Counted from the first letter of the stretch, positions 13,514-21,767 are shown. The stretch: 27,274 bases of DNA from an uncultured Collinsella sp. (GCA_900549135.1 URNI01000013.1:1-27274), one strand, 5' to 3'. Numbers and translations are program-made. Notes: generated from the sequence alone by a model not told the origin.

Positions 13514-13699
13514 ATGCAACCTCCTACCTTTCGGGAAATCATTGCCCTACTCAAGCACGATGGATTCGTGAAGGTCGCGCAAGTCGGTGGTCATGCTAAG
13601 TATGTTTCTGGCGATCGTGTTGTCCCCGTGAACGGCTCTGGTGGTGATCGACCAAAGAAGGGCACGTGGGCAAGTATTCGTCGCCAAGCTGGATGGTAG
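13514..13699 (+). CDS. hicA: HicA-family toxin (mRNA interferase)
   Basis: A 61-residue protein with the compact double-stranded-RNA-binding-like fold expected of HicA: N-terminal TFREIIALLKHDGFVKV, then GGHAKY with the predicted catalytic His27, and a C-terminal PKKGTWASIRRQAGW that matches the family's GT-x-x-S-I-x-(K/R)-Q-A-G ending. HicA toxins cleave mRNA to arrest growth and are neutralised by the adjacent HicB. The start ATG at 13514 is preceded by GAAAGAGG. The pair sits in a locally AT-rich segment between prmC and the Sua5 gene, suggesting acquisition by transfer. It could instead be a solo YcfA/HicA-like RNA-binding protein, but the linked antitoxin argues against that. Confidence 0.88.
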   Translation: MQPPTFREIIALLKHDGFVKVAQVGGHAKYVSGDRVVPVNGSGGDRPKKGTWASIRRQAGW

Positions 13700-13710
13700 T
13701 TGGAGGCAAA

Positions 13711-14157
13711 ATGAGGCAGCGATTTACCTATGACTGCGTTCTCATAAAAGAAGACGACGGTTACTGCGCTAGCTTTCCGCAGATTCCCGGCGCCTTTGCC
13801 GATGGCGATACGCGCGAAGAAGCGATTGCCCATGCCACCGAGGCGCTGATGGCGTTTTTGGCCGACGACCTCAACAACGGTTTGACTCCGGCAGGGTACG
13901 AACGCTCGGCCGAGGTCGTGACCCTTTCAGTCGAAATCGACCACGAGGACGCTCGGGAAGCGGCGTGCCGAACATTTAAAGATGCAGCGCTGGACCTCAA
14001 AGTCTCCGCTCCGCGGATTACCGCGCTGGTCAAAGCCGGAAAACTCGATGTTGAACTCGTCGACGGCCGTCGGATGATAACGATAGACAGCATCGAGCGC
14101 TACGCCGCCCAAAGACGCCATGCCGGCAGGCCAAAGAAGTTCGTCGCAGTCCAATAA
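13711..14157 (+). CDS. hicB: HicB-family antitoxin with C-terminal DNA-binding domain
   Basis: The ATG at 13711 follows GGAGG by 4 nt and lies 11 bp after the hicA stop, giving 148 residues. The N-terminal half has the HicB partial RNase-H fold signature: FTYDCVLIKEDDGYCASFPQIPGAFADGDTREEAIAHATEAL. The C-terminal half (about 88-148, VSAPRITALVKAGKLDVELVDGRRMITIDSIERYAAQR...) resembles an excisionase/MerR-like helix-turn-helix followed by a basic tail, HAGRPKK. It should bind and neutralise HicA and repress the operon at the palindrome over the hicA promoter. Confidence 0.88.
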   Translation: MRQRFTYDCVLIKEDDGYCASFPQIPGAFADGDTREEAIAHATEALMAFLADDLNNGLTPAGYERSAEVVTLSVEIDHEDAREAACRTFKDAALDLKVSAPRITALVKAGKLDVELVDGRRMITIDSIERYAAQRRHAGRPKKFVAVQ

Positions 14158-14291
14158 CCCCCTCACTTTCACCGACTACTAGAGCCGCTCACCAAACCAA
14201 CATGCGCTCTGGGCAAATAGGTTGAATGTTTCGTGCGAGAATGCCCCTCAGTAAACAAACTTGCACCAGAGCGTAAGGGGCTGGCATACAC

Positions 14292-15035
14292 ATGCAGACG
14301 GTCTATCGGGTATACAAGGGAACGCGCGAGCCGCATCGGCTTGCCGTCGAGCGCGCGGCCGAGGTGCTCGGCCGCGGCGGCCTGGTCTTGATCCCGACCG
14401 AGACCGTCTACGGTGTCGCCGTGGCAGTCAACGCCTTCTCCGATGCCGTCCCCCAAGATACAAGCGAATCCTTGTTGTGGCCGCGCGATCCGCATGCCAC
14501 CGTTAACGGCGCCGCGGTCCCTGCGCTTGGTACTGGCTACCGCCGCATCTTTACCCTCAAGCAGCGCAAGCTCACCCAAACGGTCGCCTGGCTGGTCGAT
14601 GGCGTCGAGGCGCTCGACCGCTATGGCGTGGATATCCCGGAAGATGCCCGCGTACTTGCGCGACGATGCTGGCCGGGAGCCCTGACTATCGTGGTCAAGG
14701 CGGCTCCCTGCGTGCCGACCTTTATGCGTGCTGCCGACGACACCGTGGCCCTGCGCGCTTCGGCCTCTCCCGTGGTCCAGGCGCTCATCCGCGCCTGCGG
14801 CAGTCCCCTTGCCTGCACGAGCGCCAACACACACGGCGCGCCCTCGCCGGCAAGCTTTGCCGCCGTCGAAGGTCGCATCCTGGAGGGGGTCGATGTTGCC
14901 GTCGACGCCGGCGAGACCCCGTGTCGCGACGCCTCGACCATCGTGTCGTTCCAGCACGGCGGGCTCCAGATCCTGCGCCAAGGCGCACTTCCCGCATCAG
15001 AGATCGAACGGGTCCTGTCCGACCCGATGCAATAG
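14292..15035 (+). CDS. Sua5/YciO/YrdC-family protein (L-threonylcarbamoyladenylate synthase)
   Basis: Likely makes threonylcarbamoyl-AMP from threonine, bicarbonate and ATP for the t6A modification of tRNAs reading ANN codons. The 247-residue product has GGLVLIPTETVYGVAVAV (about 29-46), a K-x-R element (IFTLKQR, 90-92), RCWPGALTIVV, VALRASASPVVQALI and LACTSANTHGAPSP. About 38 residues separate the PTETVYG strand from the K-x-R helix, longer than usual, so the loop has an insert. Start ATG 14292 follows AAGGGG by 11 nt. The gene is probably cotranscribed with glpK 13 bp downstream. Position near prfA and prmC is common for this family. A non-synthase YciO-type function is possible. Confidence 0.85.
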   Translation: MQTVYRVYKGTREPHRLAVERAAEVLGRGGLVLIPTETVYGVAVAVNAFSDAVPQDTSESLLWPRDPHATVNGAAVPALGTGYRRIFTLKQRKLTQTVAWLVDGVEALDRYGVDIPEDARVLARRCWPGALTIVVKAAPCVPTFMRAADDTVALRASASPVVQALIRACGSPLACTSANTHGAPSPASFAAVEGRILEGVDVAVDAGETPCRDASTIVSFQHGGLQILRQGALPASEIERVLSDPMQ

Positions 15036-15048
15036 AAAGGTGTAAGCG

Positions 15049-16590
15049 ATGTCGTTGAATCTGGGCAGCCTGGGCATGGAAGATGCCTCGTTTAACTTTG
15101 GCGGTTCCTACATCATGGCGCTCGACTGCGGCACCACCTCGGTACTTGCGACCATCGTCGACGAGTACGGCTGCATCGTCGCGCAGGCACGTCGTAGCGT
15201 CAAAACCAGCTTCCCGCGTCCCGGTTGGATAGAGCAAGACCCCATGGAGGTGCTTGCCAGCCAGATCGGCGTGATGATGGAGGTCCAGTTTAAGAGCGGC
15301 ATCCATTCTGACCGCATCGCCGCCATCGGTATCTCCAACCAGCGCGAGACCACGGTGGTGTGGGACCGCATAAGCGGCCAACCCATCTATAACGCCATCG
15401 TGTGGCAATGCCGTCGCACCGCACCTCTGATCGACGAGCTGGTCGAGCGGGGCGCAGAAGAGCTGGTGCGCTCCCGCACGGGACTCACGCTCGATCCGTA
15501 TTTCTCGGCTTCCAAGGTGCAGTGGATCCTCGACAACGTCGACGGTGCGCGTGAGAGCGCGGCGGCGGGCGACCTCATGTTCGGCACCATCGACACCTGG
15601 CTCATCTACAACCTCACCGGCAGTCAGGTCTTTGCCACCGACTACACCAATGCCAGCCGCACGGCGCTCTTTAATATCCATACGCTCGATTGGGACGACG
15701 ACCTGCTGGCGCTCTTTGACGTTCCACGTTCCATGATGCCCGAGGTTCGTTGGAGCTCGGGCGACTACGGCCGCGTCGCGAGCGACATCATGACCAACAT
15801 GCCGCCCATCATGGGCGTGGCGGGCGATCAGCAGGCGTCGCTGTTCGGCCACTGCTGCTTCCATCCCGGCCAGACCAAAAACACCTATGGCACGGGTTGC
15901 TTTATGCTCATGAACACCGGCGACGAGGTCGTCGAATCCAAGAACGGTCTGGTCTCCACGATCGGTATCGCCGCGGACGGCAAGATCAGCTATGCGCTCG
16001 AGGGTTCTATCTTTGCCGCCGGCTCAACCATGAACTGGCTGCGCAACAACATGGGCATCATCTCGAGTGTGAGCGAGTCCGCGCAACTCGCCGCTTCGAT
16101 CAACGACAACGAGGGCTGCTACTTCGTCCCCGCCTTCGCTGGCCTGGGCGCTCCCTGGTGGGACCCGCGTGCCCGCGGTATCGTGTGCGGCCTGACCGGT
16201 GCCTCGAGTCGCGCGACCATTGTGCGTGCGGCCTGCGAGTCCATGGCATATCAGAGCTACGACGTGCTGCGTGCCATGGAGCAGGACGTGGGGCTTTCGA
16301 TCGAGCGCCTGTCTGTCGATGGCGGTGCCTCGCGCAACGAGTTCATCATGCAATTCCAGGCCGACCTGCTGGATATCCCCGTGCTGCAATGCGAGACGGT
16401 GGAGACCACGGCAATCGGTGCCGCGTACTTGGCGGGTCTTGCCGTCGGCTATTGGGAAGACCTGGAAGAACTGGAGCAAAATGCCCAGATCGTTAGGACC
16501 TTCCTTCCCCACATGTCCGCCGAGCGCCGCGAGCAAAACCTTGCGGGCTGGCGTGATGCAGTCAGGCGCTCGCTCAGCACCGCACAGTAG
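15049..16590 (+). CDS. glpK: Glycerol kinase (FGGY family)
   Basis: Phosphorylates glycerol to glycerol 3-phosphate with ATP in the cytoplasm. The 513-residue product shows glycerol-site residues in GISNQRETTVVWD (Arg-Glu), NAIVWQCRRT (Trp), LDPYFSASKVQWILDN (Tyr; FGGY signature 1) and GVAGDQQASLFG (Asp). It also has NTYGTGCFMLMN and signature 2 around LSVDGGASRNEFIMQFQADL. It has an N-terminal extension of about 20 residues. The nucleotide loop reads ALDCGTTSVLA where typical GlpK has ALDQGTTSSRA, so the usual Gln and Arg are replaced. ATG 15049 follows AAAGG by 7 nt. No glpF or glpD is adjacent. Another FGGY sugar kinase is possible but less likely. Confidence 0.88.
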   Translation: MSLNLGSLGMEDASFNFGGSYIMALDCGTTSVLATIVDEYGCIVAQARRSVKTSFPRPGWIEQDPMEVLASQIGVMMEVQFKSGIHSDRIAAIGISNQRETTVVWDRISGQPIYNAIVWQCRRTAPLIDELVERGAEELVRSRTGLTLDPYFSASKVQWILDNVDGARESAAAGDLMFGTIDTWLIYNLTGSQVFATDYTNASRTALFNIHTLDWDDDLLALFDVPRSMMPEVRWSSGDYGRVASDIMTNMPPIMGVAGDQQASLFGHCCFHPGQTKNTYGTGCFMLMNTGDEVVESKNGLVSTIGIAADGKISYALEGSIFAAGSTMNWLRNNMGIISSVSESAQLAASINDNEGCYFVPAFAGLGAPWWDPRARGIVCGLTGASSRATIVRAACESMAYQSYDVLRAMEQDVGLSIERLSVDGGASRNEFIMQFQADLLDIPVLQCETVETTAIGAAYLAGLAVGYWEDLEELEQNAQIVRTFLPHMSAERREQNLAGWRDAVRRSLSTAQ

Positions 16591-16713
16591 GGCTGTGATG
16601 GGCTGCTCGATATAACAAACCGCTAAACTAATGCATGGCGTGCGGTGGCAACATTGCTTCGCGCCTTGTCAGCAAGGCCGTTTTGCGGCCGCAACGAAAG
16701 GGGCAATCAACCC

Positions 16714-17361
16714 ATGACCGTCACCTACGACGCGTCCCGTGTGACGCTTGTCGACCACCCGCTCGTCCAGCACAAGCTGTCGATCCTGCGCGACAAAAAC
16801 ACCGGCACCAACCAGTTCCGCCAGCTTGTGCGCGAGCTCGCACTTTTTGACGGCTACGAGGCCATGCGCGACCTGCCCATGGAAGACGTCGAAGTCGAGA
16901 CCCCCATCACTACTGCCACGTTCAAACAGCTCGCCGGCAAGAAACTCGCCATCGTGCCCATCCTGCGTGCGGGCCTTGGCATGGTCGACGGCATCCTCGA
17001 CCTGGTGCCCTCCGCTCGCGTGGGCCACATCGGCATGGAGCGCGACGAGGTCACCCACGAGCCGCACGAGTATTACTGCAAGATGCCCAAGGATATCGAC
17101 CAGCGCATCTGCCTGGTCGTCGACCCCATGCTCGCCACGGGCGGTTCGGCCGAGATGGCCATCAGCTACCTGCGCGAGCGCGGTGTCAAGGACATCCGCA
17201 TGCTGTGCATCGTCGCGGCCCCCGAGGGCCTCAAGTCACTGACTGAGGAGGATCCCGATGTGCATATCTATACTTGCGCCATCGACGACCATCTCAACGA
17301 GGCTGCCTACATCGTTCCCGGCCTCGGCGACGCCGGCGACCGCATCTACGGCACGCTGTAA
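16714..17361 (+). CDS. upp: Uracil phosphoribosyltransferase
   Basis: Salvages uracil to UMP using PRPP. ATG 16714 follows GAAAGGGG and gives 215 residues, normal for Upp. An upstream in-frame ATG at 16645 lacks a ribosome binding site. The PRPP loop LVVDPMLATGGSA (about 132-144) and the uracil-recognition C-terminus YIVPGLGDAGDRIYGTL are both present, as is PILRAGLGMVDGIL. The 120-bp leader contains two short hairpins (CCTTG-TCAG-CAAGG and GGCCG-TTTTG-CGGCC), possibly leader structure. The gene sits just upstream of the ATP synthase operon, a frequent arrangement in Gram-positive bacteria, but has its own downstream terminator-like hairpin. Confidence 0.95.
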   Translation: MTVTYDASRVTLVDHPLVQHKLSILRDKNTGTNQFRQLVRELALFDGYEAMRDLPMEDVEVETPITTATFKQLAGKKLAIVPILRAGLGMVDGILDLVPSARVGHIGMERDEVTHEPHEYYCKMPKDIDQRICLVVDPMLATGGSAEMAISYLRERGVKDIRMLCIVAAPEGLKSLTEEDPDVHIYTCAIDDHLNEAAYIVPGLGDAGDRIYGTL

Positions 17362-17421
17362 TCTCTGGGCCATACCGGCTAACGTCGAAAATACGAAGAA
17401 ATGGTGCGCGCGGGCGAGCAA

Positions 17422-17458
17422 AAGACGTCCACGCGCACTCCTGTTAACGGACGTTTTG
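17422..17458 (+). terminator. Possible terminator after upp
   Basis: AAGACGTCC pairs with GGACGTTTT (9 pairs, one G-U) around an 18-nt loop, with four T at the end of the 3' arm. The long loop makes this moderate at best. Confidence 0.4.
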
Positions 17459-17553
17459 CCCTGCAGGGTTCGAGAAAAACGTATTACCGTACCTGCGGCA
17501 TAAAGAAGGTCTTAAGAAAACGAACAGGTGCGTATTAACCGATGCTTTTTCGG

Positions 17554-17581
17554 TTGTACTTTAGCGATTGGCTCGTACAAT
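17554..17581 (+). promoter_or_regulatory. Probable ATP synthase operon promoter
   Basis: TTGTAC (17554-17559) and TACAAT (17576-17581), spaced 16 bp, lie 61 bp before the first GTG of the operon. Confidence 0.6.
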
Positions 17582-17642
17582 AGTCACCAATGTTTGGCGG
17601 GAACTGTTCTGTGAGGCGTTAAAAAGGAAAGTGAGGACGCCA

Positions 17643-17954
17643 GTGTTTCAGATAGCCGATCTGCTCGCTATCGTTGCAGGCGCCATCGCGGGCGCAATCG
17701 CCTTCCTTCCCTTTGTCTTTACGCTCAAGCCGGTTCTTGACGATAAGCAGAATGCGGACATGCTCAAGGGTATGGTGAGTCTGGCGGTCTCGGCAATCGC
17801 TCTGCTCGTCTTTACCTTGGTTGTGTTTGTGTTGTTCGGAGAGGCATTTCGCATGTTCCTCCTGGGCGAGGCGATCGGCTTCGTGGCCTTTATGGCCGCC
17901 TGCGCGGTTCGCGTCGCCAAGGCGCTGCGAGATCCTCATGAGGTCGAAAGGTAA
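17643..17954 (+). CDS. Small three-helix membrane protein at the head of the atp operon (AtpI-position)
   Basis: GTG 17643, preceded by GTGAGGA, gives 103 residues. An in-frame GTG at 17631 is an alternative start. Three hydrophobic segments are visible: LLAIVAGAIAGAIAFLPFVF, SLAVSAIALLVFTLVVFVLF, and FLLGEAIGFVAFMAACAV. It occupies the place of atpI in other operons and ends 3 bp before atpB. AtpI-type proteins help c-ring assembly. This one lacks motifs that would settle its membership, so the role is inferred from position and topology only. Confidence 0.7.
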   Translation: MFQIADLLAIVAGAIAGAIAFLPFVFTLKPVLDDKQNADMLKGMVSLAVSAIALLVFTLVVFVLFGEAFRMFLLGEAIGFVAFMAACAVRVAKALRDPHEVER

Positions 17955-17957
17955 GTC

Positions 17958-18761
17958 GTGGAAATTTTTGAAAAGCTGCCTGATGAGATTAATCATCTGG
18001 TCAGCGAGTTCAGCTCCACCCCTGTCGTGGGCGATCTGAGCTGCGGCATCACGCAGTACTCGTTTTGGCTGATCGTCTCCACGATCGTGCTCCTGATCGT
18101 CCTGGCCGTGTTCAAGAAGAAGCAGACTTTGGTTCCCAAGGGCTTCTTCGTCAACGGTTTCGAGTACATCATCGAGTACGTCGAGAACGATATCGGCAAG
18201 GGCGTCGTGGGTGAGAACTGGAAGAAGCACTTCCCGTTCCTGTGCTCGCTTTTCCTGTTCATCCTGATCAACAACATGATCGGCCTGATTCCGGGAATGA
18301 AGCCCGGCACCGGCGCAATCGGCTCCACCGCCGCGCTCGCCATCTTCGCCTTCGTGTACTTCATCTACTACGGATGCAAGGCTCACGGCGTGATCGGCTA
18401 CATCAAGAGCCTCGCTCCGCAGGGCGTGAGCTTCCCGATGAACGTGCTCGTGTGGGTTGTCGAGCTCTTCTCGACCTTTCTGCGCCTCATCACGCTCGCC
18501 GTCCGTCTGTTCTGCAACATGTTCGCAGGACACGTGGTCATGGGCTCGTTCGCCATCATGGCGAGCATGTTCATGCAGCCGCTGCTTCAGCAGGTTTCCG
18601 CGGCCCACGCCGTCGGCGCCCTGCCTTCGCTGGCCTGGCTTGCCATTCTCATCCTGATCTATGCGATCGAGCTTGTGGTCGGCGCCATCCAGGCTTACGT
18701 CTTCACGGTCCTTACCGCCGTGTATGTCTCTGAGGCAGAGGAAGTCGCGGAGGAGGAGTAG
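17958..18761 (+). CDS. atpB: ATP synthase F0 subunit a
   Basis: Membrane stator subunit that forms the two proton half-channels against the c-ring. GTG 17958 follows GAAAGG by 6 nt; 267 residues. The essential Arg is seen in LAVRLFCNMFAGH (Arg183, with His192 next on the helix), and the partner segment IELVVGAIQAYVFTVLTAVYV carries the conserved Glu and Gln. Five or six hydrophobic helices are visible, for example FWLIVSTIVLLIVLAVF and FLCSLFLFILINNMIGLIPG. The residue after RLF is Cys, where Gly is usual. The C-terminus is acidic (EAEEVAEEE). It is followed by a 124-bp gap before atpE, unusually wide within this operon. Confidence 0.95.
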   Translation: MEIFEKLPDEINHLVSEFSSTPVVGDLSCGITQYSFWLIVSTIVLLIVLAVFKKKQTLVPKGFFVNGFEYIIEYVENDIGKGVVGENWKKHFPFLCSLFLFILINNMIGLIPGMKPGTGAIGSTAALAIFAFVYFIYYGCKAHGVIGYIKSLAPQGVSFPMNVLVWVVELFSTFLRLITLAVRLFCNMFAGHVVMGSFAIMASMFMQPLLQQVSAAHAVGALPSLAWLAILILIYAIELVVGAIQAYVFTVLTAVYVSEAEEVAEEE

Positions 18762-18885
18762 TCTTCCGTTCGCGCCTTAAAGGTAAGGCAATTCGTTAAA
18801 CCGCCGGTGCCCGTACCCATGGAGCCCGGCAGTTATAAAAAGGTTATCCTGCGTGAAATAAGACACGCACGACAAAGGAGGAATC
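18762..18885 (+). other. atpB-atpE intergenic leader
   Basis: A 124-bp non-coding gap ends with an excellent ribosome binding site AAAGGAGG at 18874-18881. The c subunit is needed in about ten copies per complex, so this leader may serve to raise atpE translation. I see no clear promoter or terminator in it. Confidence 0.5.
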
Positions 18886-19080
18886 GTGGGAGTTATCGGT
18901 TACGGTCTCGGTGTTATCGGCGCTGGTCTTGCTATCGGCCTGTCTGCTCTGGGTGCTACGGGTGCTATGGCCCGTCAGCCTGAGGTCCAGGGCCGCGTGT
19001 TCACCGTCTTCATCATGGGCTCCGCCTTCGGCGAGGCTCTGGCTCTGATCGGCTTCGTTGTCGCGCTGATCGTTAAATAG
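18886..19080 (+). CDS. atpE: ATP synthase F0 subunit c
   Basis: Forms the proton-driven rotor ring. GTG 18886 lies 4 nt after AAAGGAGG; the product has 64 residues, short for the family but with both transmembrane helices. The cytoplasmic loop is ARQPE (residues 29-33) and the ion-carrying carboxylate is Glu50 in GSAFGEALALIGF. The residue after that Glu is Ala, and the helix-1 position that holds Gln in sodium-type c subunits is Ile, so a proton-coupled ring is inferred. Confidence 0.95.
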   Translation: MGVIGYGLGVIGAGLAIGLSALGATGAMARQPEVQGRVFTVFIMGSAFGEALALIGFVVALIVK

Positions 19081-19095
19081 CACGGAGCGTCAAGT

Positions 19096-19698
19096 ATGAA
19101 TCTTTCATCCCAGAAGAGCGCGATCGCACTCTCCGCGTCCGCGGCCGCGCTGCTCATGCCGGTTTCCGCGTTCGCCGAGGACGGCGCCGCCGGTGCGGAC
19201 ATCCTCATCCCTAAGATGGCGGAGTTCATCCCGGCGCTTATCGCCTTCCTGATTATCTGGATCGTGCTGGCCAAGGTCGCCCTGCCGGGCATCATGAAAA
19301 CCATGGAGGAGCGCGGCAAGAAGATCGAGGAGAGCCTCGACGAGGCCGAGAAGACCAAGCAGGAGGCTATCGCCAAGCGCGCTGAGTCCGACTCGATCGT
19401 CACCGACGCCCGTCGTCAGGCTGCCGACATCGTTCTCGAGGCCCGTAAGGACGCCGAGTCCGAGCGCGCCCGTATCATCGAGGCTGCTCACAAGGAGGCC
19501 GAGGAGATCATCGCCAAGGCCCATACGACCGTCGAGGACGAGCGCAAGTCCATCTACGCCGGTGCCGCGAGCTCCATCGCCGACCTGTCCGTTGCCGTCG
19601 CCACCAAGATCGTGGGCGAGGCACTCGAGGACGAGGCCGGGCAGAAGAAGCTCATCGAGCGCTACATCCAGGAAGCAGGTAGCCTGAATGCCGACTAG
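19096..19698 (+). CDS. atpF: ATP synthase F0 subunit b with N-terminal signal-like segment
   Basis: Peripheral stalk subunit of 200 residues linking F0 to the F1 delta subunit. It has a single transmembrane helix FIPALIAFLIIWIVLAKVAL (about 44-63) and a long charged coiled coil to the C-terminus (EERGKKIEESLDEAEKTKQE... onward). Before the helix there is a second hydrophobic stretch typical of a cleavable signal peptide: SAIALSASAAALLMPVSAFA-EDG, with an A-F-A cleavage pattern near residue 27. ATG 19096 follows CGGAG. The 3' end overlaps atpH by 11 bp, implying translational coupling. Confidence 0.93.
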   Translation: MNLSSQKSAIALSASAAALLMPVSAFAEDGAAGADILIPKMAEFIPALIAFLIIWIVLAKVALPGIMKTMEERGKKIEESLDEAEKTKQEAIAKRAESDSIVTDARRQAADIVLEARKDAESERARIIEAAHKEAEEIIAKAHTTVEDERKSIYAGAASSIADLSVAVATKIVGEALEDEAGQKKLIERYIQEAGSLNAD

Positions 19699-20164
19699 CC
19701 GCTATCAGGACAAGGTGCTCGAGACCTACGCGCGTTCCCTTTTGGAAGCCGCCAAGGCCGAGAACCATGTGTTCGAGGACCTCGAGATGATCGAGCGCCT
19801 GGCTTCCGCCAGCCCCGAGATCATCGCCGTGCTCGACACCATGTCCAAGCGCGACCAGCTCGACCTTCTTCCCAAGGTGGCAGCTGCCTTTAAGTATGTT
19901 GCCGAGGAAGACGAGGATGTAGTGGGCGTGACCGTCACCACGGCGATCCCGCTCGACGACGAGCTGCGTCAAACCATCACTAAGAAATGCGAGCAGGACT
20001 TCGGCCGCAAGGTATTCCTTATCGAGCGGGTCGACCCGTCTATCGTGGGCGGCCTGGTGCTCGAGGCTCGCGGCGAGCGTCGTGACATTTCCGTCAAGAC
20101 GCAGCTGCGCATCGCGCAGGAGACCCTCGCAAACTCTGCTAATTCGTACGGAGGTGAAGCCTAA
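19688..20164 (+). CDS. atpH: ATP synthase F1 subunit delta
   Basis: Caps F1 and joins it to subunit b. The 158-residue protein starts MPTSRYQDKVLETYARSLLEAA, the N-terminal six-helix domain, and ends with the OSCP/delta signature VDPSIVGGLVLEARGERRDISVKTQL. It is slightly shorter than the common 175-180 residues. ATG 19688 lies within the end of atpF, and its stop shares a base with the atpA start (TAATG), so the genes are likely translated in series. Confidence 0.93.
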   Translation: MPTSRYQDKVLETYARSLLEAAKAENHVFEDLEMIERLASASPEIIAVLDTMSKRDQLDLLPKVAAAFKYVAEEDEDVVGVTVTTAIPLDDELRQTITKKCEQDFGRKVFLIERVDPSIVGGLVLEARGERRDISVKTQLRIAQETLANSANSYGGEA

Positions 20165-21762
20165 TGTCCGAAACCCTCAATGCCCAGGATATCGCCAAGA
20201 AACTGCAGGAGCAGCTCACGAACCTCTCCGCGACGGTCGATACGCATGAGGTTTCAACGGTCGACGAGGTAGGCGACGGCATCGCGCGCGTCACCGGCCT
20301 CAAGAGCGCCATGGCAGGCGAGCTTCTGGAGTTCAAGAGCTCCGATACTGGTGAGACCGTTTTCGGCCTTGCCCAGAACCTTGACCGTGACGAGGTCGGC
20401 GCCGTTCTGTTTGGTGCCGTCGACTCCATCAAGGAAGGCGACGAGTGCCGCACCACTGGCCGCATTATGGATATCCCCGTGAGCCGTGCCATGCTCGGCC
20501 GCGTCGTCAATCCGCTCGGCCAGCCCATCGACGGCCTGGGCGACATCGTCGCTACGCACCGTCGCCCCATCGAGTTCAAGGCTCCCGGCGTCATCGATCG
20601 TACCCCGGTGTGCGAGCCGGTTCAGACCGGCCTGCTCGCTATCGACTCCATGGTGCCTATTGGCCGCGGTCAGCGTGAGCTCATCATCGGCGACCGTAAG
20701 ACCGGTAAGACCGCCATCGCCATCGACGCTATCCTCAACCAGCGCGGCAAGGGCATGGTCTGCATCTATGTCGCCATCGGCCAGAAGGCCTCCACGGTTG
20801 CCAACATCCGCGAGACCCTCGCTCAGCACGGTGCGCTCGACTACACCATCATCGTTTCGGCCACCGCTGCCGATTCCGCCCCTATGCAGTACATCGCGCC
20901 TATGGCCGGTGCCGCTATCGGCGAGTTCTTCATGTACAACGGCGAGGACGGTAAGCCCGCCAGTGAGACCAACCCCGGCGGCCACGTGCTCGTCATCTAC
21001 GACGACCTGTCCAAACAGGCCGTGGCCTACCGTCAGATGTCGTTGACGCTGCATCGTCCGCCCGGACGCGAGGCCTATCCTGGCGACATCTTCTACCTGC
21101 ACTCTCGTCTGCTCGAGCGTGCCGTCAAGATGTCCAAGAAGAACGGTTACGGCTCCATGACGGCTCTGCCGATCATCGAGACCCAGGACGGCGACGTCTC
21201 GGCCTACATTCCGACCAACGTCATTTCCATTACCGATGGTCAGATCTACCTGCAGTCCGAGCTCTTCTTCCAGGGTCAGCGCCCGGCAGTCGACGTGGGT
21301 ATCTCCGTGTCCCGCGTCGGTGGCGATGCGCAGACCAAGGCCATGAAGCAGGTCGCCGGCAACCTCCGTCTGGACCTCGCTTCCTATCAGGAGCTCGCTG
21401 GCTTTACGCAGTTCGGCTCCGACCTCGACGAGGCTACTCAGAAGCAGCTGACCCACGGTGCTCGCATGACCGAGCTCCTGAAGCAGCCGCGTTACAAGCC
21501 GTTTGAGGTTGGCGAGCAGATCGTTACGCTGTTCGCTGGCAACGAGGGCTTCCTGGATGACCTGGAGATCGCCGACGTGCTGCCCTTCCGTGCCGAGCTC
21601 ATCGAGTACATGGACAATGGCTTTGGTTCGCTGCTCGACAAGGTTCGCGCCAAGAAGATTGACGACGACACCAAGGCTGAGCTCTTGCGCGTCATCGGCG
21701 ACTTCAAGCAGCAGTTCATGGCCAAGCACCATTCGGATGTTTCTGGATCAGAGGAGAACTAA
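20164..21762 (+). CDS. atpA: ATP synthase F1 subunit alpha
   Basis: Non-catalytic nucleotide-binding subunit of the F1 hexamer; 532 residues. The P-loop is GDRKTGKTAI (from residue 176) and the arginine finger lies in GISVSRVGGDAQTKAMK. Other family blocks include PGVIDRTPVCEPVQTGLLAIDSMVPIGRGQRELIIG and GGHVLVIYDDLSKQAVAYRQMSLTLHRPPGREAYPGD. ATG 20164 overlaps the atpH stop by one base; GGAGG lies 9 nt upstream. Confidence 0.97.
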   Translation: MSETLNAQDIAKKLQEQLTNLSATVDTHEVSTVDEVGDGIARVTGLKSAMAGELLEFKSSDTGETVFGLAQNLDRDEVGAVLFGAVDSIKEGDECRTTGRIMDIPVSRAMLGRVVNPLGQPIDGLGDIVATHRRPIEFKAPGVIDRTPVCEPVQTGLLAIDSMVPIGRGQRELIIGDRKTGKTAIAIDAILNQRGKGMVCIYVAIGQKASTVANIRETLAQHGALDYTIIVSATAADSAPMQYIAPMAGAAIGEFFMYNGEDGKPASETNPGGHVLVIYDDLSKQAVAYRQMSLTLHRPPGREAYPGDIFYLHSRLLERAVKMSKKNGYGSMTALPIIETQDGDVSAYIPTNVISITDGQIYLQSELFFQGQRPAVDVGISVSRVGGDAQTKAMKQVAGNLRLDLASYQELAGFTQFGSDLDEATQKQLTHGARMTELLKQPRYKPFEVGEQIVTLFAGNEGFLDDLEIADVLPFRAELIEYMDNGFGSLLDKVRAKKIDDDTKAELLRVIGDFKQQFMAKHHSDVSGSEEN

Positions 21763-21767
21763 GCCCC

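Noticed and set aside
14160..14291. Promoter for the Sua5 gene around TTGAAT at about 14222
   Set aside because: No -10 box at suitable spacing could be found, so I do not annotate it.
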